Position numbers and translations under genes: made by a program. A DNA stretch of 64,000 bases from Desulfobulbaceae bacterium (GTDB lineage: Bacteria; Desulfobacterota; Desulfobulbia; Desulfobulbales; Desulfocapsaceae), in assembly GCA_008933635.1 (NCBI GenBank), contig WBUQ01000002.1, positions 62,001 to 126,000 of the forward strand, read 5' to 3'. This document shows, piece after piece, positions 58,953-64,000 of the stretch. Below the pieces are notes generated by a model. The model ran no database searches. It was not told where the DNA came from and saw only the letters and a program-made list of their open reading frames with translations. How positions within the stretch are numbered: position 1 is the first letter of the stretch; every line of letters starts with the position of its first letter.

Positions 58953-59517
58953 AAAACAACATGGCCAGTGCGCCGGGTGCGGCGAGACGGAAGGTCTCAC
59001 GCCGGCCGAGAACAGATTGCTCTGCAAGAAATGTCTCTCGATTGTTTCCAGCCTCCGAGGGTTTACCGGCAACGTCGGACTGCTGGAAGAGATGGCGGGC
59101 GTCACGCATGCCAAACACTGCACCGAAGGCCAGCAGGAAAAACCGCTCCAGGCCAGGGAACTGCCGGATGTCCTTGACGCGGTCCGCTACCGAACGACCG
59201 ACAGAGACAGAAATACCTGGTATGTGTCAGTCAGCGAAATGGAAGGACATCCTGTGGAAATATTCGCCTCAACGGCCTTCGACAGGGATCAGCACCTGCA
59301 GTCGCGCATCTCCAACCTGACCACCATCACCCGTCTGATTTCGCTCATTCTCCGTCATGTCTTTCTTGGCGAACGGATCACCTTGGAAAAGACTCTGACG
59401 CAGTTGCACCGGAGTTCACGACAGAAAAACGACCTGCCCGACATGCTTGCCGGGGTCCTCAGCAATTACGCAGACAAACGGCACATGCCAGTTGAAAAAG
59501 ATATCGAGTCGCCCTAG
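58942..59517 (+). CDS. Free-standing TSCPD-domain protein with zinc ribbon
   Basis: 191 residues. The N-terminal ribbon has Cys 10, 13, 28 and 31 (CAGCGE, CKKC). Residues 85-175 resemble the TSCPD domain at the C-terminus of B12-dependent ribonucleotide reductase (TWYVSVSEMEGHPVEIFAS ... ITRLISLILRHVF). The reductase catalytic barrel is absent, so it is not an enzyme of that class itself. It starts inside the end of aat. A regulatory or thiol-passing role for ribonucleotide reduction is one possibility. The first ATG has no typical ribosome binding site, consistent with coupled translation. Confidence 0.75.
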   Translation: MTRKKQHGQCAGCGETEGLTPAENRLLCKKCLSIVSSLRGFTGNVGLLEEMAGVTHAKHCTEGQQEKPLQARELPDVLDAVRYRTTDRDRNTWYVSVSEMEGHPVEIFASTAFDRDQHLQSRISNLTTITRLISLILRHVFLGERITLEKTLTQLHRSSRQKNDLPDMLAGVLSNYADKRHMPVEKDIESP

Positions 59518-59543
59518 GATACCGCGTTGGTCATCCCGGCTGT

Positions 59544-61649
59544 TCAGCACTCCAGATAAAACTCGAACGGCATCGCCGACTTGTCAATATGGCGGAGAAC
59601 ACGCGAGAGCACATGAAGATCGGGAACAGCAAAGGTCAGCTCCCAGGAGGGGTGGAGGGAGGAGTAGCTGGACAGAACCTTCAGAGAAATGATTTCGAGT
59701 TCTTCCGGCAGGATTTTCAATGTGTCCATCACCTCGTCCCGTGATGCCTTGAGGATGTAGAGCACCTGACGCTTGATTACCTGGGTTTCCCGCAGTTTCC
59801 AGGTTATGTTGACTGCATCTTCCCGCTGAAACTTGATTTCATGGAGGCGACTGCATTTCTTGTGATGGACTGACAGCCCTTTCTCGGTCAGCAGGGCACA
59901 GTTGTCCTTTGCCGTCGGGTTCGGCTTGCAGCAGGACGACAACTTGACCGACACCGGATCGAGGGTTGTCAACTCAATCCGGTTGAAGGCTCCGGTCGGG
60001 GTCACCAGGGGCGACACACCGCCAAAGAGATCCTCCTTGATCCGCTCCATCACCTCTCTCAGCCGCAGTCGCCCCTCACCAATGCGGATATAGAGATCCT
60101 CAATACCTTCAAGGGAATACTTTCCCAGCATTTTCTGCAGCCCTTCCCCTCCAAGGATATCGAAAGGGATGCCATAGCGCAGCATTTCCTGACGCAGCAG
60201 AGAATGACCGACTTCCTGGGAAACTTTGCGGCGGCGCAGCCGGAATCCCTTCGCCAGTTCAGCACGGGTGCGGGGGGTCTTGCATTCATTGAGAATCTGC
60301 GGATCGAAATGCACAGGTTTATCGGCACGGATGATCCGCACCATGTCGCCGTCCCGCAGGATATGGTCGGCAGGAACCCGTTTATTCCTGATCATCGCCC
60401 CCAGGCAGGTAATACCGATCTGGGTATGGACCCTGAAGGCGAAATCAAGCACCGTCGACCTGAACGGCAGGCAAACCAGGTCTCCCTGCGGGGTGTAGGT
60501 GTAGATCTCCTTCTTGCCGCTGGCGGCGATGACATCGCGATACGATACCGACTCATCCGATCCGAGGACGTCGAACATTTCCTGGATCTCCCGGATGAAC
60601 TGCCCCTGCTTACCGGATTTTGACGTCCAGTTGCGGAACAGTCCGCGCTGCGCCCGGCGGGCCATTTCCCTGGTGCGGATCTTGAACAGAAATTTCTGTC
60701 CCTTGATGATGGCCCTGGCGTGCAAACCCTGGTATCCGGTGGGTTTCGGATTGGCGATGAAATCCCGGATGGTCCTCGGGATCGGACGAAACGTCTGGCT
60801 GACGACCCCGAGGGCCTGGTAGCAGGACATCGTATCCTCGACAACGATCAGGATCTCCATCGGCGTGTCTATCCGTTTGAGCAGGAGCCTGTTGCTCATG
60901 TCGTAGTAGGCCCACAACTCCTTGACCCTGACGGTGACATCGCAGTTGACGTGATGCTCCTGAGCCTGTTGCTGCAGTTCCCGGACGATCTCACCGCCGA
61001 TCGGATCCTGCATCAGCTGCCTGATATGCCCCTTGAGCTTGGCCCCCTGTTTCGGAAATTTGTAGGAAAGGGCCAGGTTGTACATCTCGCGTTTGAGGTT
61101 GAACAGGCCGAAGACCGTCGCCAGCGGCGCGTAGATATCGATGGTCTCATCGGCAATCCGCTGCCTTTTCCTCTCCGGAAGAGCTTTGAGCGTCCTGAGA
61201 TTGTGCAGCCGGTCGGCGAGCTTGACCAGCATAACCTCAGGCCGCAATGCCGCTCCGGAAAAAATCTTGCGGTGGGTGCGCCGGTGATCGAGCTGGCTGT
61301 CGCCGGACACATGGGTGACCTTGGTACACCCTTCAACGATCGCTTGGACGTAGGAGCCGAATTTCTGCCCGACGACCTCCTCCGTCACTTCTTCGACATC
61401 CTCGACGGTATCATGCAGAAGCGCCGCGGCAAGAATCTCCGGATTGAGGATATCCATCTCCTCTGCAAGGATTTTCGCCACCGAGCAGGGATGCAGGATG
61501 TAGGCATCGCCAGACTTGCGCCATTGATCAAAATGCGCTGCTATGGCGAAATCGAGGGCTTCCCAGAAAACCGGCGCGCCGGCGGTACCGGCGATGAGCG
61601 CCTGCATCTGGCTGCGATACGCCTCGAGGTCGAAAGGAATGCGTCGCAT
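59544..61649 (-). CDS. Long RelA/SpoT homologue, probably hydrolase-only
   Basis: 701 residues with the long RSH layout. The HD hydrolase (about residues 25-190) looks intact: LLHDTVEDVEEV and VKLADRLHNLRTLKALP. The synthetase region (about 235-345) keeps RDFIANPKPTGYQGLHARAI, but the family EIQIRT motif reads LFKIRT, losing the conserved Glu, and the AIRVI segment is changed to MEILI. TGS (YTYTPQGDLVCLPF) and a C-terminal ACT-like region follow. It is thus expected to degrade (p)ppGpp rather than make it. The ATG at 61649 has AAGGAG three bases upstream. Confidence 0.85.
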   Translation of the reverse strand: MRRIPFDLEAYRSQMQALIAGTAGAPVFWEALDFAIAAHFDQWRKSGDAYILHPCSVAKILAEEMDILNPEILAAALLHDTVEDVEEVTEEVVGQKFGSYVQAIVEGCTKVTHVSGDSQLDHRRTHRKIFSGAALRPEVMLVKLADRLHNLRTLKALPERKRQRIADETIDIYAPLATVFGLFNLKREMYNLALSYKFPKQGAKLKGHIRQLMQDPIGGEIVRELQQQAQEHHVNCDVTVRVKELWAYYDMSNRLLLKRIDTPMEILIVVEDTMSCYQALGVVSQTFRPIPRTIRDFIANPKPTGYQGLHARAIIKGQKFLFKIRTREMARRAQRGLFRNWTSKSGKQGQFIREIQEMFDVLGSDESVSYRDVIAASGKKEIYTYTPQGDLVCLPFRSTVLDFAFRVHTQIGITCLGAMIRNKRVPADHILRDGDMVRIIRADKPVHFDPQILNECKTPRTRAELAKGFRLRRRKVSQEVGHSLLRQEMLRYGIPFDILGGEGLQKMLGKYSLEGIEDLYIRIGEGRLRLREVMERIKEDLFGGVSPLVTPTGAFNRIELTTLDPVSVKLSSCCKPNPTAKDNCALLTEKGLSVHHKKCSRLHEIKFQREDAVNITWKLRETQVIKRQVLYILKASRDEVMDTLKILPEELEIISLKVLSSYSSLHPSWELTFAVPDLHVLSRVLRHIDKSAMPFEFYLEC

Positions 61650-61721
61650 TGTCTCCTTGAGCACGATGGAAAAGCAAAACTACGACAAGGGGCCATTCCA
61701 CCCCTTATCCATCTTAATCCT

Positions 61722-61749
61722 TTGCCTGCATTCCACCCTATGCTACACT
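61722..61749 (+). promoter_or_regulatory. Candidate promoter of rnr
   Basis: TTGCCT (61722-61727), a 16-bp spacer and TACACT (61744-61749), about 85 bp before the rnr start, in the divergent RSH/rnr region. Confidence 0.45.
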
Positions 61750-61834
61750 GAATCACAGATGCAAAGAGGATTATTTCTCAAAATCTTCTTTCAATCTAAC
61801 AAAATTCCAATAGAGGGGGAAATCAAAAATACCG

Positions 61835-64000
61835 ATGGCCAGGAAAAGCCCCCTCAAACCAGATGGCCGTCACGGCTCACGATTGCAGGAAAGGAAAAGC
61901 CAGTCAAAGGCGCCTCCCTCCATCGACAACGAAATTCTCGCCTTTTTCTATCTGCAAACCAGCCCGGCAACGATCAACGACCTGCTGAAGGGCCTTGTCT
62001 GGGACCGTTCGATGAAGAAGGACATTGAGGCCGGCCTCGAATCACTGATCCGGGAAAAATTGGTCAGGAAGATCGGCAAGCGCGAATATGCCCTGAAGAA
62101 ACACCCGCCACTCTACGAAGCGATCCTCGAGCAGAACCCGAGAGGTTTCGGCTTCGCCGCCAGAAGCTCCAGTGTCGTCGGGGCTCCCGCGCTCAAGAGG
62201 GATCCCTTCATCTCAGCATCCCGCATGATGCAGGCCCGCCAAGGAGACAGGATCCTTATCCGGGTTCTCCGTACCCGGAGCGATGAACGTCCTGAAGCCT
62301 CAGTAATCAAGATCCTGGCGCGAGGGACGGAACGGCTGGCCGGTTTTTTTGTCAAAGACCGGACCGGAGGACGCGTCATTCCTGAAGATATCCGCTATCC
62401 CTTCACTGTTACAGTCGATGCTTCGCAACTCCCCGAAGTCAACGACGGCGATGTCGTTATCGTCAGGATAGACGAGGGCGATGCATCCTACAGGAACGTT
62501 CGCGGAGAAATCCTGGAGGTACTTGGTCCTGCCGACAACATCGACGTACAGATGCAACTGGTGATCGAGAAATTCAGCATCCCCCATCTCTTCAGCAAAG
62601 AGACGGAAAAAGAGACGGCATCTCTTTCAGAAGATATCGTGCCCGAAAGTGGCCGGGAAGACCTCCGCGACATCCCTCATGTCACTATTGACGGCGAGAC
62701 GGCCAAGGATTTCGACGACGCTGTCGCCGTCGTCAAGACCAAGCGTGGCTATCGACTTTACGTGTCGATTGCTGACGTCAGCCATTTCGTCCAACAGGGT
62801 TCGGCCATCGATCGGGATGCCTACGAACGCGGCACTTCGATCTATTTCCCGGGCAGGGTGATTCCGATGCTGCCTGAGAAGCTGTCGAACAACCTCTGCA
62901 GTCTGGTCCCGGACCGCGACCGGCTTGCCCTGACCGCCATTCTCACCTTCGACCGCGAGGGCAATCTGCAGGACAAGCAATTCACCAGATCAATCATCCG
63001 CAGCCGCCAGCGATTTACTTATACGACCGTACGAAAAATCCTGATCGATCAGGACAAGGAAACCCGCGCCGCCCACAAGATTTTTCTCACCTCCCTGAAA
63101 TGGGCCGAGGAACTGGCAAAAGCCCTGCATCAGAAACGCAGGCTGCGTGGCGCCCTCGGCTTCACTCTGCCAGAGGCCGATATCGAACTCGAAGATGACG
63201 GACGGATCAGATCGATCAAGCGGGCCGAACGAAATTTCGCCCACCAGTTGATCGAGGAACTGATGCTGGCAGCCAATGAGGCCGTGGCTGCCACCTTCAC
63301 TGAACAACAGCGGCGGGCACTGTATCGTATCCATGAACTGCCTGATCCGGACAAGGTCCAGGAATTCAGCGTATTCGCCAAGACTCTCGGACTTCAGCTG
63401 CCTAAGGTGGAGAACAAACCGCACTGGTTTGCCAGGGTGCTGGAACTGTGCAGCGGCAGCCCCAAGGAATACATCGTCAACAATCTCCTGCTCCGGACCA
63501 TGCAGCAGGCTCGTTATTCACCGGATAATGCCGGTCATTTCGGACTGGCAGCTTCCGACTATACCCACTTCACCTCGCCCATAAGAAGGTATCCCGACTT
63601 GATGGCTCATCGTGAACTCTGCCGGATGCTGAACTCCCATGGCGAGATGGAAACTACCCGCAACAAACGAATTCCCCTGAAAGAGGCAGGCGATTTTCTT
63701 TCGCAGAAAGAACGCACAGCGATCAATGCCGAGCGTGAAATCAACGACCGGCTGAAACTGCTTTTCATGGAGAAGCATATCGGCGACACCTTCGATGCTG
63801 TCATCTCGGGGGTTTCCGACAGTTTCCTGTATGTCGAACTGCTGGATCTCTTCATTAATGGTGCCGTCGCCGTCGAGGACATGGAGGGTGATTACTATTT
63901 TTATGACCCCAGCCATCACCGCCTCACCGGCGAAATCAGCCGCAAGGTGTTCCAGATAGGAAACCTGGTGCGCGTGACCTTGGCCGAGGTTGACCGGCCA
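61835..64000 (+). CDS. rnr: Ribonuclease R (partial, C-terminus missing)
   Basis: A 3'-5' exoribonuclease that degrades structured RNA; 722 codons visible before the right edge. A winged-helix-like N-terminus (about 30-95) is followed by cold-shock OB domains (GFGFAARSS near 108). The RNB catalytic domain starts about residue 285 with TIDGETAKDFDDAVAV, which holds the metal-binding Asp residues. YTHFTSPIRRYPDLMAHREL marks its end near residue 590. The S1 domain begins near residue 645 and is cut by the edge. The ATG at 61835 has GAGGGGG rather far upstream, so the start is only moderately sure. Confidence 0.94.
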   Translation, partial: MARKSPLKPDGRHGSRLQERKSQSKAPPSIDNEILAFFYLQTSPATINDLLKGLVWDRSMKKDIEAGLESLIREKLVRKIGKREYALKKHPPLYEAILEQNPRGFGFAARSSSVVGAPALKRDPFISASRMMQARQGDRILIRVLRTRSDERPEASVIKILARGTERLAGFFVKDRTGGRVIPEDIRYPFTVTVDASQLPEVNDGDVVIVRIDEGDASYRNVRGEILEVLGPADNIDVQMQLVIEKFSIPHLFSKETEKETASLSEDIVPESGREDLRDIPHVTIDGETAKDFDDAVAVVKTKRGYRLYVSIADVSHFVQQGSAIDRDAYERGTSIYFPGRVIPMLPEKLSNNLCSLVPDRDRLALTAILTFDREGNLQDKQFTRSIIRSRQRFTYTTVRKILIDQDKETRAAHKIFLTSLKWAEELAKALHQKRRLRGALGFTLPEADIELEDDGRIRSIKRAERNFAHQLIEELMLAANEAVAATFTEQQRRALYRIHELPDPDKVQEFSVFAKTLGLQLPKVENKPHWFARVLELCSGSPKEYIVNNLLLRTMQQARYSPDNAGHFGLAASDYTHFTSPIRRYPDLMAHRELCRMLNSHGEMETTRNKRIPLKEAGDFLSQKERTAINAEREINDRLKLLFMEKHIGDTFDAVISGVSDSFLYVELLDLFINGAVAVEDMEGDYYFYDPSHHRLTGEISRKVFQIGNLVRVTLAEVDRP

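Noticed and set aside
60720-61751. A 343-codon plus-strand frame opposite the RSH gene
   Set aside because: It is antisense to recognisable HD hydrolase and TGS domains and has no motif of its own.

Overview
The window looks like chromosomal DNA of a dissimilatory sulfate-reducing (or sulfur-disproportionating) Desulfobacterota bacterium. The main evidence is a complete aprBA-qmoABC set (APS reductase plus its quinone-interacting membrane complex). A Desulfobulbales-type host is my best guess, from gene content only. No phage, insertion sequence or CRISPR array is visible, and most of the window is core genome with a short accessory stretch near 47-55 kb.

Layout. 1-13.7 kb, minus strand: the translation/transcription cluster. 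In transcription order it is tRNA-Thr(UGU), tRNA-Tyr, tRNA-Gly, tRNA-Thr(GGU), tuf, rpmG, tRNA-Trp, secE, nusG, rplK, rplA, L10 leader, rplJ, rplL, rpoB, rpoC (3' end off the left edge). The 49-codon rpmG gene at 11724-11873 is very short and easily missed. 13.8-21.6 kb, minus: aprB-aprA, a hairpin terminator, then qmoA-qmoB-qmoC, with a near-consensus sigma-70 promoter upstream of aprB. 21.7-30.5 kb, minus: ftsK, nusB, ribH, ribBA, ribE, a TPR protein, a zinc-ribbon/HEAT-like protein, another TPR protein, a possible 40-codon gene and ribF. 30.6-35.7 kb, plus: tRNA-Leu, an unusual GTP-type PEP carboxykinase, hflK-hflC. 35.7-40 kb, minus: a zinc-knuckle protein, polA and a ribosome-hibernation/cold-shock fusion. 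hemH (plus) converges on rodA. 41-47 kb, minus: the rod-shape operon mreB-mreC-mreD-mrdA-rodA. 47-55.6 kb, plus: tRNA-Ala, a tandem-HD HD-GYP protein, a TPR lipoprotein, an ECF sigma factor, a membrane anti-sigma-like TPR protein, a secreted coiled-coil/Gly-Asn-Lys-rich protein, a sulfotransferase-like protein and a PA3286-like ketoacyl synthase III. 55.6-64 kb: a DamX-like ATPase/SPOR protein (minus), aat and a free-standing TSCPD protein (plus), a long RelA/SpoT homologue whose synthetase half looks degraded (minus), and rnr (plus, running off the right edge).

How the parts work together. The left half couples ribosome and RNA polymerase synthesis to the central energy pathway: APS reductase reduces APS to sulfite and AMP, with electrons proposed to come from menaquinol through QmoABC. 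The riboflavin genes supply FAD for AprA and QmoAB. The middle and right parts carry cell-shape, division, envelope-quality-control and RNA-turnover genes.

The best candidate for something undescribed is 48.9-52.75 kb. A lipoprotein and a membrane anti-sigma-like protein share the same TPR plus C-terminal module, including a near-identical ISWFD-x-P signature. They flank an ECF sigma gene, and the anti-sigma gene overlaps both the sigma gene and a gene for a secreted protein. This suggests a two-membrane envelope-sensing unit.
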